A DNA stretch of 64,000 nucleotides. Origin: CAVZCK01 sp963773735 (GTDB lineage: Bacteria > Pseudomonadota > Alphaproteobacteria > Rhizobiales > Rhodomicrobiaceae). The notes beneath the pieces are model-generated. The model did no database searches. It had not been told where the DNA came from and was given only the letters and a program-made list of their open reading frames with translations. Positions within the stretch are counted from its first letter, which is position 1; each line of letters starts with the position of its first letter. The stretch lies in the NCBI GenBank assembly GCA_963773735.1, contig CAVZCK010000004.1:248001-312000 (forward strand), given 5' to 3'. This document shows positions 1 to 8,833 of this stretch, piece after piece. A program made the translations under genes and the position numbers.

Positions 1-1
1 T

Positions 2-751
2 GAGCAGCAGATTGCCGGGCTCGAGCGAGAGGTCGCGTTTCTGTCGCGGCACAGCATGCTGGGCGAGCTGGCGACGGCCATCACCCATGAGCTCAGCCAG
101 CCGTTGACGGCGATTACGAATTACACCGAGGCCGCGAGCCGCTACTGGAAGAAGTCGCCGGCAGAGGACATCGAAAGTGGTCTTGCGCTGATCGCGAAGG
201 CAGGCGATCAGGCCAAGCGCGCGTGGCTGATCATGCACCGGCTGCGTCAGCTCCTGCAGCATCGCGGCGGCGATTTCGTCCAAGATGATCTGCGGCTCGC
301 CGTCGAAGATGCGATTCAGCTCGCAACGCTCGGCGCGGCCCAGCATGGCATCACGGTGACCGTCGATCTGCCCGCAGAGCCGGTCATGGTGAGAATGGAC
401 CGTGTGCAGATCCAGATCCTCATCGCAAATCTCATCCGCAACGCTGTCGACGAGCTCAGCGTCACGGAAGGCGAGCGCAGGGTGTGGATAACTCTCAAGA
501 CTAGCGCTGAGGGGCTGGCCGATGTGTCCGTCACCGATTCCGGCCACGGCATCGCCGCGGACGTTTTTGAGAATATTTTCGAACCATTCCTTACCACCAA
601 ACCGCAGGGGCTCGGCGTCGGGCTTGCCGTGTCGAGGCGCATCGCTCAAGCGCATGGCGCGCGGCTTGCCGCAGAGAACAGGCCCGAGGGTGGTGCGGTC
701 TTCAGCTTTATTGTTCCTGTGAGTGTGAATTGTTCCAGTGAGTGTAAGTGA
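2..751 (+). CDS. Sensor histidine kinase, C-terminal part (FixL-like; 5' end outside window)
   Basis: The reading frame is already open at the left edge, so the sensor domain is missing. What remains is the transmitter module of a two-component kinase, which autophosphorylates on His and passes the phosphate to a response regulator. The H-box reads THELSQPLTAI (about 26 residues into the visible part). An N-box (NLIRNAVDEL), a G1 box (VTDSGHGI), an F-box (IFEPFLTTK) and a G2 box (GLGVGLAVS) follow in canonical order, so the ATPase half is intact. The stop codon lies 11 bases before the start of the response regulator gene, so the two form an operon and are very probably partners. The signal sensed cannot be told from this fragment. 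FixL-like is inferred from the H-box style and the FixJ-type neighbour. Confidence 0.9.
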   Translation, partial: EQQIAGLEREVAFLSRHSMLGELATAITHELSQPLTAITNYTEAASRYWKKSPAEDIESGLALIAKAGDQAKRAWLIMHRLRQLLQHRGGDFVQDDLRLAVEDAIQLATLGAAQHGITVTVDLPAEPVMVRMDRVQIQILIANLIRNAVDELSVTEGERRVWITLKTSAEGLADVSVTDSGHGIAADVFENIFEPFLTTKPQGLGVGLAVSRRIAQAHGARLAAENRPEGGAVFSFIVPVSVNCSSECK

Positions 752-762
752 GAAGGTCCAAG

Positions 763-1395
763 ATGAGTAAATCTTTGTTAGTTCATGTTTTAGACGACGA
801 TGGCGCAGTACGGGATTCGTTGTTCACCTTATTGCGGAGCGCGGGTTTCATGGTCCGCACACATGATTGCGCAAAACGCTTTTTCGACGATTACCGGCCG
901 CAGGAGACCGGCTGTGTGCTGATCGACATGCAAATGCCCGATGCGACGGGATCTGAGGTGCAGGACCGGGTCGCGCGCATGGGCGAGGCGGTGCCGGTGA
1001 TCATCATCACGGGACACGCCAACATCCGGATGGCGGTCGGCGCGATGAAGCGCGGTGCCGTGGAGTTCTTAGAAAAGCCGGTCGATCCGCAGATTTTGCT
1101 GCATCATGTCGACAAGGCCGTCAAGCGGCGGGAATACGAGCTTCACGTGCATGAAAAAGTCGAGGAGGCTCAAGCGAAACTCGGCGTTCTCACGCCCCGC
1201 GAACGGGATGTCCTGAAACATCTTCTCGCCGGGCGCCCTAATAAAATCATCGCGCGCGAGCTCGGCCTCAGTCCTAGGACGGTCGAGATCCATCGAGCGC
1301 GCGTCATGGAGAAAACCGGCGCCGGCAGCCTCCCCGGCCTTGTGCGCATGGCTCTTGCCGCCGGCCTCGATCCGGAATCGCAGTTGAGCAATTGA
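763..1395 (+). CDS. FixJ-family response regulator (receiver + LuxR-type HTH)
   Basis: A 210-residue cytoplasmic transcription regulator. The N-terminal receiver domain has the acidic pair (HVLDDD), the phospho-acceptor Asp in VLIDMQMPD, the conserved Thr in IIITGHA and the Lys in EKPVDP. After a linker helix, a C-terminal LuxR/GerE helix-turn-helix follows (LTPRERDVLKHLLAG, then SPRTVEIHRARVMEK). This is the FixJ/TtrR layout. ATG at 763 is chosen over an in-frame GTG 15 bases upstream because AGAAGG lies 6 bases before the ATG and the receiver then starts at the usual place. It is translated directly after the histidine kinase gene. Target genes are unknown. Confidence 0.92.
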   Translation: MSKSLLVHVLDDDGAVRDSLFTLLRSAGFMVRTHDCAKRFFDDYRPQETGCVLIDMQMPDATGSEVQDRVARMGEAVPVIIITGHANIRMAVGAMKRGAVEFLEKPVDPQILLHHVDKAVKRREYELHVHEKVEEAQAKLGVLTPRERDVLKHLLAGRPNKIIARELGLSPRTVEIHRARVMEKTGAGSLPGLVRMALAAGLDPESQLSN

Positions 1396-1727
1396 TCCTG
1401 GACGCCGTGCGCGGCGAGGGCGCCACAGTCCTCCTCGCGGCGCGCGCGACCGTGGATCTATTGCGCAAAGGTGAATGATGCGGTGACACTGCACGCGCGG
1501 CGCGTGCGGTGCCGGCCGCCTGCCCAACACTTCGAGCTCCCGTCTCACCGCGACGCAGCCGAAACCCCTTCTTAACCCAATTCTAAGCAGCTCGCCCTAA
1601 AGTTGCGGATCACGGCAAGTGCAATCGCTTCCGCTGTCGTCAGCTTTCGCCTGGCCGCCGGTCACAAGCGGGCGCCTCAGATTGGGTTCGTATCGTGTCT
1701 CATCCTCAATCCGGCTTCGCCCGGCGA
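1396..1727. other. Intergenic region, no gene seen
   Basis: About 330 bases between the response regulator and rlpA. It is GC-rich in the first half with a short AT-richer stretch near 1570-1600. I see no convincing ORF, repeat or terminator. It presumably holds the promoter for the rlpA-dacF group. Confidence 0.5.
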
Positions 1728-2918
1728 ATGGGCGTCAGCATTTTCAGCCGGCATGGCCGGCTTATCGCGGTGTTCGGCGTCGCCGCCAGCCTCGCAGCAT
1801 GCGATATTCGCTGGCCGGGCGGCGGCCTCTGGGGCGGCGACAGGCCGAGACTCGGACCGCGGATCGTCGAACTCGGCCAGCCGGTTCCGAAAGGCGGCGG
1901 CACCTACAAGGTCGGAGAGCCTTATCGGACCAACGGAAGGGTCTATGTGCCGCGGGAGGTCGGCCGCTACGTCCAAACCGGGATCGCATCCTGGTACGGG
2001 GAGCTGTTCCACGGCAGGCGGACGTCAAATGGCGAAATCTATGACATGGAAGCCCTGTCCGCCGCACATCCGACTCTGCCGCTGCCCTCCTATGTCCGGG
2101 TCACCAACCTCCGCAACGGCCGGTCGCTCGTCGTGCGGGTCAATGACCGCGGTCCCTATGCGAGCGACCGGGTCATCGACTTATCCTGGGCCGTCGCCAG
2201 CCTTTTGCAGATGCGGGACGCCGGCACGGCCCCGGTGCGGGTCCAATATCTCGGCCCGGCGCCGCTCAGCGGCGATGACAGCTATGAGCGCGCCGTGCTC
2301 GCCAGACAGCCCTGGGCCGGGCCGCGCGTGGCCTACGCCGCTTCACCGGCAAAGGCGATTCGCTACCGCCAGACCTCGCGTGCGGAGAGCTATTCCCCGC
2401 TGCGGACATCTGCCGCCAGGCCTCGCGTGGCCTTTGCGGACGCAACGACGTCCGTGTCGGGGCCTGGCCCGATGCCCCCGATTCCGGCCCCGCGCGGCAC
2501 CCTCTGGAACAATACCGCCGACAGGCACCGGCAGACCAAACCGATGGTGCGGGCGGCTGCCACGAAAGATCGCCGACTGCCGGCCGGGCCAGTATTGACG
2601 GCCGCGACCGCTCGTGCATCGCCCAAAGCTAAGACCGTCTTGGCCGCGGCGTCGCACCACCGTGAGCTGGTCGAGCGATTTGCGAGCATTTATGTCGACG
2701 CCGGCGTGTTCTCGAAGCCCGAGCTTGCGCGCCAGCTCGCCGAGATCCTGAACGAGATCGCGCCGACATCCGTTGAGCCCGTGACCATCGGCGTGCAACA
2801 AGCGCACCGTCTTCGTCTCGGGCCGTTCAAAGGCAGCAATGAAGCCGAGGCCGCGTTGGCGCGGATCCGGGCGGCGGGCCTGACAAACGCGCACATGGAA
2901 GCTGTCAAGGGCGGATAA
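1728..2918 (+). CDS. rlpA: RlpA-like septal ring lytic transglycosylase lipoprotein with SPOR domain
   Basis: RlpA proteins are outer-membrane-anchored enzymes that cleave glycan strands lacking stem peptides and act at the septum. From ATG 1728 the protein opens with a 25-residue lipoprotein signal ending in the lipobox SLAAC. A double-psi beta-barrel follows at about residues 85-175, with GIASWYGELFHGRRTSNGE and VRVNDRGPYASDRVIDLS, the blocks that define RlpA. After a long Ala/Pro/Arg-rich linker comes a C-terminal SPOR domain (about 315-390) that binds denuded septal peptidoglycan. A GTG at 1695 would add 11 residues; ATG gives the more normal signal length. The gene precedes a D-Ala-D-Ala carboxypeptidase, a common pairing in alphaproteobacteria. 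Confidence 0.92.
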   Translation: MGVSIFSRHGRLIAVFGVAASLAACDIRWPGGGLWGGDRPRLGPRIVELGQPVPKGGGTYKVGEPYRTNGRVYVPREVGRYVQTGIASWYGELFHGRRTSNGEIYDMEALSAAHPTLPLPSYVRVTNLRNGRSLVVRVNDRGPYASDRVIDLSWAVASLLQMRDAGTAPVRVQYLGPAPLSGDDSYERAVLARQPWAGPRVAYAASPAKAIRYRQTSRAESYSPLRTSAARPRVAFADATTSVSGPGPMPPIPAPRGTLWNNTADRHRQTKPMVRAAATKDRRLPAGPVLTAATARASPKAKTVLAAASHHRELVERFASIYVDAGVFSKPELARQLAEILNEIAPTSVEPVTIGVQQAHRLRLGPFKGSNEAEAALARIRAAGLTNAHMEAVKGG

Positions 2919-3037
2919 GCTGCAACGCCATGAGACAAGATATGGTGTTCTGTGCTGGTAGCATTGATTTTTGCCGGCGTGACGCCGATAGTGCGGCTGC
3001 CCCTCAACGTTTCACAACCGGACGCATTCAATTTCCG

Positions 3038-4225
3038 ATGACCTCCGCGCAGCGCTCTCTTGCCATCCTATGGGTCCTGTTCATCTCGGCCGCGGCATTC
3101 TGCTCCCCCCTTCGTGCCCAGGTCGAGACGGAAGCAGACTACGCAATCCTCATCGACGCCGACACGCAGACCGTTCTGTTCGAAAAAAATGCTGATCAAT
3201 TGATGCAGCCGGCGAGCATGAGCAAGCTGATGACGCTGGCTGTGGTGTTCGACGCGCTGGAGCAGGGCAAGATCACCCTGCAAACCGAGTTTCCGGTCAG
3301 CGAACATGCCTGGCGGACTGGTGGCGCGCCATCCGGATCGGCGGCGATGTTTGCGCCGCTCAACACCAATGTCACCGTCGAGGATTTGCTTCAGGGCGCG
3401 ATCATCCAGTCCGGGAACGATGCTTGCATCATTCTTGCCGAGGGCCTGGCAGGGTCCGAAGACGCCTTCGTGGAGTTGATGACCGAGTATGCCCGGCGCA
3501 TTGGTCTGAAGAAATCGACATTCGGCAATTCAAGCGGCTTGCCGAACCCCAAACAACTCATGACGGCACGGGAGCTGGCGCAGCTTGCAATACACATTAT
3601 CCAGAAATATCCAAAATATTACCCATATTTTCAACAGAAAGAGTTCCATTATCGAAAGCATATCTTCTATAATCGCAACCCACTTATTTACGCCAATATT
3701 AGCGCTGACGGCGTAAAGACCGGCTATACCGCTGAGTCTGGCTATGGTGTCGTCGGATCGGCCATTCAGGACGGCAGACGGCTCATCCTGGTCGAAAATG
3801 GCATGAAATCGCAAAGCGCACGTAAGGAGGATGCCGTCCGGCTTCTGAGCTGGGGATTCAAGAGTTTTGACAGATATACGGTGTTTCCCGCCGATGAAAT
3901 GGTTGGGCAGGCTCTGGTCTGGGGTGGGGAAAAGATCTATGTGAATCTGCACGGGAATGGTGATGTGCGCATCCTGCTGCCCAGAAATGCCAAGCAAAAG
4001 CTGCGCGGCAAGATCGTCTATCCGGGCCCGGTGATCGCTCCGGTCAAGGAGGGCGACCGGATCGGCGAGCTGCAAGTGACCGCCGAGAACGGCATTAGAA
4101 CGTCGGCGCCGCTTTATGCTGCCGAATCCGTCAAAAAAGGCGGCATTATCCGGCAAGGTCTTGGCTCAGCCTTCTTTCTCGCATTCGGATGGCTGATCCA
4201 CCACGGCGCGCATGATGAAGAGTGA
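3038..4225 (+). CDS. dacF: D-alanyl-D-alanine carboxypeptidase (class C PBP, DacF/DacC type)
   Basis: This periplasmic low-molecular-weight penicillin-binding protein trims the terminal D-Ala from peptidoglycan pentapeptides. The 395-residue product starts at ATG 3038, which places a signal peptide directly at the N-terminus and cleavage after PLRAQ. The catalytic motifs are all present: SMSK (Ser60, Lys63), SGN (125-127) and KTG (227-229). A C-terminal beta-rich PBP5-type domain and a terminal hydrophobic/amphipathic segment (FFLAFGWLIHH) for membrane attachment follow. An in-frame ATG at 2930 would add 36 residues with no signal-peptide character and was rejected. It sits between rlpA and tmk, the standard alphaproteobacterial order. 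Confidence 0.95.
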   Translation: MTSAQRSLAILWVLFISAAAFCSPLRAQVETEADYAILIDADTQTVLFEKNADQLMQPASMSKLMTLAVVFDALEQGKITLQTEFPVSEHAWRTGGAPSGSAAMFAPLNTNVTVEDLLQGAIIQSGNDACIILAEGLAGSEDAFVELMTEYARRIGLKKSTFGNSSGLPNPKQLMTARELAQLAIHIIQKYPKYYPYFQQKEFHYRKHIFYNRNPLIYANISADGVKTGYTAESGYGVVGSAIQDGRRLILVENGMKSQSARKEDAVRLLSWGFKSFDRYTVFPADEMVGQALVWGGEKIYVNLHGNGDVRILLPRNAKQKLRGKIVYPGPVIAPVKEGDRIGELQVTAENGIRTSAPLYAAESVKKGGIIRQGLGSAFFLAFGWLIHHGAHDEE

Positions 4226-4261
4226 GCGCTTGATGGCGCCGCCGCACGCGATTATCTCCGG

Positions 4262-4341
4262 CTAGTGTGGTGATCGGGAAGTCCCCCACATCGTTTCAGC
4301 AGGCGCTTTAGGGGACGTTCCCGATCTCAAAACCACACTAG
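4262..4341. repeat. Imperfect inverted repeat 1 (RIME/REP-like palindrome)
   Basis: The left arm (4262-4286, CTAGTGTGGT then GATCGGGAA and GTCCCC) pairs with the right arm (4311-4341, GGGGAC then TTCCCGATC and ACCACACTAG). The right arm has a 5-base and a 1-base bulge. The loop is about 24 bases. It lies in the gap between dacF and tmk next to a second palindrome. Confidence 0.7.
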
Positions 4342-4354
4342 AATCTGAGAGTTG

Positions 4355-4430
4355 CTCGTGTCCCTTTGAATCCGAAGTTCGCTACCGAGCAAGCTGCACA
4401 ATCAGGCGAACTTCGGATTCGGGACACGAG
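4355..4430. repeat. Imperfect inverted repeat 2 (RIME/REP-like palindrome)
   Basis: The left arm 4355-4382 (CTCGTGTCCC, TTT bulge, GAATCCGAAGTTCGC) pairs with 4406-4430 (GCGAACTTCGGATTC then GGGACACGAG). The arms match over 25 bases apart from the 3-base bulge. Two different large palindromes in tandem is the layout of rhizobial intergenic mosaic elements. It ends 33 bases before the tmk start. Confidence 0.7.
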
Positions 4431-4463
4431 GGGCCGCAACCATGCCGGGAAGGAGGCGCTTAA

Positions 4464-5105
4464 GTGCCAGCGGGCAAGTTCATTACATTGGAGGGCGGCG
4501 AAGGAGCCGGCAAGAGCACGCAGGCAAGGACCCTGCGCGACAGGCTTGCCGGTTACGGGATCGACGTGCTGCTCACCCGCGAGCCGGGCGGCTCGCCGCG
4601 CGCCGAGGCGATCCGGGCCGTGCTGCTATCCGGAAAGGCGAAGCAGTTCGGGCCCCTGGCGGAGGCGCTGCTCTTCTACGTTGCCCGCGATTCCCATCTG
4701 GAACTCACCATCCGCCCTGCGCTTGCACGCGGCAGCTGGGTCGTCTGCGACCGCTTCCACGACTCCACGCGTGCCTATCAGGGCGCTGCCGGGGGTGCAT
4801 CGGTCGCCGCGATCAACGCGCTGGAGCGGATCGTCGTCGGTCCGACGCGCCCGGATCTGACGCTGATCCTGGACCTGCCGCCGGAAGAGGGGTTGAGACG
4901 CGCCGAAGCCCGCGCCCGAGATGACGGTCCGGCCGCCGATCGCTTCGAGGCGATGTCCTTGCGGTTCCACCGGAATTTGCGCCAGGAGTTTCTTGACATC
5001 GCCGAAGCCGAGCCATGGCGCTGTATTGTGATCGACGCAAGCCAGCCGCAGGACAAGGTCGCCGCCGCGATCTGGTCGGCCGTCAGCCACCGCTTTGATC
5101 TATGA
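4464..5105 (+). CDS. tmk: Thymidylate kinase
   Basis: The enzyme phosphorylates dTMP to dTDP in dTTP synthesis. The 213-residue product has a P-loop GGEGAGKST (residues 11-19), the dTMP-binding TREPGGSPRAEAIR block, the DR motif in VVCDRFHDSTRAYQG and a C-terminal LID-type Arg-rich segment. GTG at 4464 is the start, since AGGAGG lies at 4451-4456 with 7-base spacing. The length matches the family. Its stop lies 6 bases before the holB start, so tmk, holB and metG form one operon linking dTTP supply and DNA polymerase. Confidence 0.95.
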   Translation: MPAGKFITLEGGEGAGKSTQARTLRDRLAGYGIDVLLTREPGGSPRAEAIRAVLLSGKAKQFGPLAEALLFYVARDSHLELTIRPALARGSWVVCDRFHDSTRAYQGAAGGASVAAINALERIVVGPTRPDLTLILDLPPEEGLRRAEARARDDGPAADRFEAMSLRFHRNLRQEFLDIAEAEPWRCIVIDASQPQDKVAAAIWSAVSHRFDL

Positions 5106-5111
5106 TCGCGC

Positions 5112-6258
5112 ATGGCGAGAGCCCGCACCATCGAGACCGAGATCGAGGCGCTCGCCGGAGGCGGACCGCCTCGACGGCTGGCCCCATCCGCGGGAGACGC
5201 GCGAAGTCGTCGGGCACGGGGACGCCGAGGCGGTGTTCGCCGATGCAATCGGCTCCAGCCGCATGCACCATGCCTGGCTGATGGCGGGCGAAGAGGGCAT
5301 CGGCAAGGCGACCTTCGCCTATCGCGTCGCGAAGTTCCTTCTGGCCCAGGACGGCGACGCTCCACGATCCATCTCCTCGCTGTCGGTCCCGGAAGACAGC
5401 AAAGCCAACCGGCAGGTCATCAGCCAATCGCATCCCGGCCTTCTGACGATCCGGCGCGCCTGGGATGCGTCGGGCAAGAAATTCCGCCAGAGCATTGCGA
5501 TCGACGACGTGCGCGCGCTGCGGCATTTCCTTCAGCGCACGGCAGTGACACCCTGGCGGGTCGTGATCGTCGACAGCGCCGACGATCTCAATCCCAACTC
5601 GGCCAATGCCCTCCTGAAATCGCTCGAAGAGCCGCCGGCGCGAACCATCTTCCTGCTGATTTCCTCATCGCCCGGCCGGCTCCTGCCGACAATCCGCTCG
5701 CGCTGCCGCAGCGTCCGTTTCGAGGCGCTCGGCGAGGCCGATATGCGCGCGGCGGTTCTCGCCGCCTGCCGGAACGTGGAACGAGACGCGCCTGACGGGA
5801 CTCAAATCGACGCGCTCATCGGACTTGGCCGGGGCAGCCCACGCCGCGCATTGCAGCTGCTCGACGGCGGGGGCCTTGCCCTGTTTCAGGCGATAGTGAC
5901 ACTTTTTGAAAGCCTTCCTCGCCTCGACCGCGCGGCCTTGCATAAGCTGATCGGCCTGACCTCGGGACGCGACAGCCTTGCTCACGACATGGCTTTCGAC
6001 CTCATCGAGGAAATTCTGGCCGAGGCGATGCGCACCCGCGCGGCCGGCGAAGCCGCAATGCGAGCCTTTCCCCAGCTCCGCAGCTTCCCCTCGCTCATCA
6101 AGCCCGACAGCCTTGCGGATTGGGCCGAGCTGTGGGAAACAATGCGCGAAGCACGCGGCGAAACAGAGCGGCTCAACCTCGACAAAGCGGCTTTGACCCT
6201 GACGGTGTTCGAAAGGCTCGAACGCCTGAGCCGGAAAACGGCGACGGACAGGCCGTAA
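5112..6258 (+). CDS. holB: DNA polymerase III delta' subunit (frameshift near the N-terminus)
   Basis: HolB is a clamp-loader subunit that helps load the beta clamp onto DNA. The body shows clamp-loader hallmarks: AWLMAGEEGIGKATFAYRVA (a P-loop-like block), a DNAK-style helix (VIVDSADDLNPNSANALLK), LEEPPARTIFLLISSSPG and the SRC motif in TIRSRCRSVRF. From ATG 5112 the frame reads EIEAL and then breaks at about 5150-5156; the next frame continues PEADRLDGWPHPRE, the usual HolB opening. Removing one base (CTCGCC to CTGCC) restores one frame. I infer a one-base insertion, most likely a sequence error, as holB is essential. The downstream frame alone is open from a TTG at 5095. Confidence 0.9.
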
Positions 6259-6293
6259 GCCTCTCACGCGATTAGCAGCAGGTTTGCACGGCC

Positions 6294-7857
6294 ATGACCG
6301 AGAAGCCATGTTTTTACATTACGACGGCCATTTCCTATCCCAATGGCGCGCCCCATATCGGCCATGCCTATGAGGCGATCGCAACCGATGCCATTGCGCG
6401 CTTCAAACGGCTCGACGGCTATGACGTCTATTTCCTGACCGGCGTCGACGAGCACGGCCTGAAAATGAAGCAGACGGCGGTCAAGGAAGGCATCACGCCG
6501 GCTCAGTTAGGGGAGCGCAATACGCCCCGCTTCAAGGCGATGGTCGAGACGTTCAACGTCTCCGCCGACGATTTCATCCGCACGACCGAAAAGCGGCATT
6601 ATGATTCCGTTGCCGAGATCTGGCGGCGCATGAGGGATGCCGGCGACATCTATCTCGACAAATATGCCGGCTGGTATTCGGTGCGCGACGAGGCTTTTTA
6701 CGCCGAGGACGAGACGAGCATCCGCGAGGACGGCGTGCGCGTCGGCCCGCAAAACACGCCCGTCGAATGGACCGAGGAGGAGACCTATTTCTTCCGGCTT
6801 TCGGCCTATCAGGACCGGCTGCTCGCCCATTACGAGGCCAATCCCGATTTCATTCTGCCGCCGGAGCGGCGCAATGAGATCGTCAGCTTCGTCAAAAGCG
6901 GGCTGAAGGATTTGTCCGTCTCGCGGACGACGCTCGACTGGGGCATCCCGGTGCCCGACGCGCCCGGCCACATCATCTATGTCTGGGTCGATGCGCTGAC
7001 GAATTACATCACCGGCGTCGGCTTCCCGGATGAGCAGTCCGCGACTGTATCGGCGCTATTGGCCCGCCGACATTCACGTCATCGGCAAGGACATTACCCG
7101 CTTTCACGCGGTCTATTGGCCGGCTTTTCTGATGTCAGCCGGCATAGAATTGCCGAAGCGGATCTTCTCGCACGGCTTCCTGCATAATCGCGGGGAGAAG
7201 ATGTCGAAATCGGTCGGCAATGTCGTCGATCCGTTCGAGATGGCGGAGCGCTATGGCGTCGATCAGGTCCGCTATTTCTTCCTGCGCGAGGTGCCGTTCG
7301 GACAGGACGGCAGCTATAGCCATGAGGCGATCGTGAATCGGACGAACGCGGATCTGGCCAATGATCTGGGCAATCTGGCGCAGCGTTCCCTGTCGATGAT
7401 CGCCAAGAATTGTGACGGCAGGATCCCGGAGCCGGGCGCTTACGCGGAGACCGACAAGGCGATTCTCGCTGCGGCGGACGCGCTGATCGGCACGGCGCGC
7501 GAGGCCATGGAGCGCCAGGCGATTCACCGCGTCCTGGAAGCGGCCTGGGCCGTCGTCGCCGACGCCAACCGTTATTTCGCGGCGGCGGCGCCTTGGGCGC
7601 TGAAGAAAACCGATCCCGAGCGGATGGCGACGGTTCTCTACGTCACGGCGGAAGTCTTGCGCCAGCTCGGCATCCTGGTTCAGCCGTTCATTCCGGCATC
7701 GGCTGGGCTGCTCCTCGACGAACTCGGGGTCAGTGCGGCGGCGCGCGACTTTGCCCAGCTTGGCGAAAGCGGCCGGCTCAAGCCCGGCACGGCGCTCGGT
7801 CCTTTGAAACCGGTCTTTCCGCGCTATATAGAGCCGGAGACCGCCGCCGCAGAGTGA
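6294..7857 (+). CDS. metG: Methionyl-tRNA synthetase (one frameshift in the middle)
   Basis: The enzyme charges tRNA-Met with methionine. The first half (6294 to about 7043) carries the HIGH signature in NGAPHIGHAYEA, and the second half carries KMSKS in GEKMSKSVGN plus the anticodon-binding helical domain. The halves lie in different frames. The frame breaks at about 7043-7046 in GCGACTGTATCGG, just before YRRYWPADIHVIGKD, a strongly conserved block. Deleting one base joins them into a protein of about 520 residues, normal for the short alphaproteobacterial type without a C-terminal tRNA-binding domain. No zinc-knuckle Cys set is seen, also normal for this type. As metG is essential, sequence error is the likely cause. 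Confidence 0.93.
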
Positions 7858-7876
7858 CGCGTATGGAATGGAAATG

Positions 7877-7980
7877 CTCCCTCTCCCATTGGGAGAGGGT
7901 TGGGGTGAGGGGTTACAAGATCGGATATGATCCCCTCACCCGGAATGCTTGCGCATTCCGGCCTCTCCCCATGGGAGAGG
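7877..7980. repeat. REP-like intergenic element with nested palindromes
   Basis: It holds CCCTCTCCCATTGGGAGAGG (7879 onward), GGGGTGAGGGG pairing with CCCCTCACCC, the palindrome CGGAATGCTTGCGCATTCCG (7941-7960), and CCTCTCCCCATGGGAGAGG (7962-7980). The same building blocks (CCCCTCACCC, GGAATGC..GCATTCC, CTCTCCC) recur at 49544-49706, so this is a dispersed family within the window. Confidence 0.75.
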
Positions 7981-8026
7981 CAAACCGAGTTTTAACCCAC
8001 GCGTTGGGCATATTGAGAGAACAAGA

Positions 8027-8833
8027 ATGCTTGTCGACAGCCATTGCCATCTCGATTTTCCCGACTTCGAAAGCGAGATCGAGGCGATTGTTGCACGCGC
8101 GGAGGCGGCGGGCGTCGGGGCGATGCTGACGATCTCCACGCGCGTCCGGCAGTTCGAGCGCATCCGCGCCGTCGCCGACCGCTTCGCCAATGTCTGCTGC
8201 TCGGTCGGCACGCATCCGCATTATGCCGAAGACGAGCAGGATGTGATCCTCGCGGACATTCTTGAGGCCGCCGCCTACCCGAAGGTGGTGGCCATCGGCG
8301 AAGCTGGGCTGGATTATCACTACGAGAAAAGCCCGATTCCGGCTCAGGAGCATGGCTTCCGCCTGCATATCGCCGCTGCGCGCGAGACCGGTCTGCCGCT
8401 GGTCATTCACAGCCGCGACGCCGACGAGCACACGGCGCGCATTCTTGAAGAGGAAATGGCGAACGCGCCGTTCAGTGCCGTTTTGCATTGTTTTACCGGC
8501 GGCCGGGACCTTGCGCAGCGCGGGCTCGAACTTGGCCTTTACGTGTCCTTTTCAGGCGTGCTGACATTCAACAAGTCTGACGAGCTGCGGGCCATCGCCG
8601 CGGACGTGCCGCTCGACCGGCTGCTGGTCGAAACCGACGCGCCATATCTTGCGCCCGTCCCAATGCGCGGCAAGCGCAACGAGCCGTCTTTCGTGCGCCA
8701 CACCGCGAAAGTTCTTGCCCAGGTCAAAGGCGTCAGCGAAGCCGAGATCGCCCGTGCGACCACCGAAAACTTTTTCCGGCTGTTCTCAAAGGCCGATGGG
8801 TTGGTCGGCGAAGAGGCGCGTACGGCCGCATGA
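8027..8833 (+). CDS. tatD: TatD-family deoxyribonuclease
   Basis: TatD enzymes are metal-dependent TIM-barrel hydrolases with 3'-5' DNA/RNA exonuclease activity. The 268-residue product begins MLVDSHCHLD, with the first metal-binding His pair. It continues with GTHPHYAED, AIGEAGLDYHYE, PLVIHSRDADEHT, LHCFTGG and VETDAPYLAPVPMRGKRNEP, all signature blocks in order. An in-frame ATG at 7949 would run through the repeat element and was rejected. The stop overlaps the start of the MBL-fold gene by 4 bases (ATGA), so the two are translationally coupled. The metG-tatD-MBL order is standard in the Hyphomicrobiales. Confidence 0.95.
   Translation: MLVDSHCHLDFPDFESEIEAIVARAEAAGVGAMLTISTRVRQFERIRAVADRFANVCCSVGTHPHYAEDEQDVILADILEAAAYPKVVAIGEAGLDYHYEKSPIPAQEHGFRLHIAAARETGLPLVIHSRDADEHTARILEEEMANAPFSAVLHCFTGGRDLAQRGLELGLYVSFSGVLTFNKSDELRAIAADVPLDRLLVETDAPYLAPVPMRGKRNEPSFVRHTAKVLAQVKGVSEAEIARATTENFFRLFSKADGLVGEEARTAA

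Noticed and set aside
5095..5111. TTG at 5095 as the holB start
   Set aside because: It only opens the downstream frame; the ATG at 5112 followed by EIEAL plus the conserved continuation after one base removal fits the family better.
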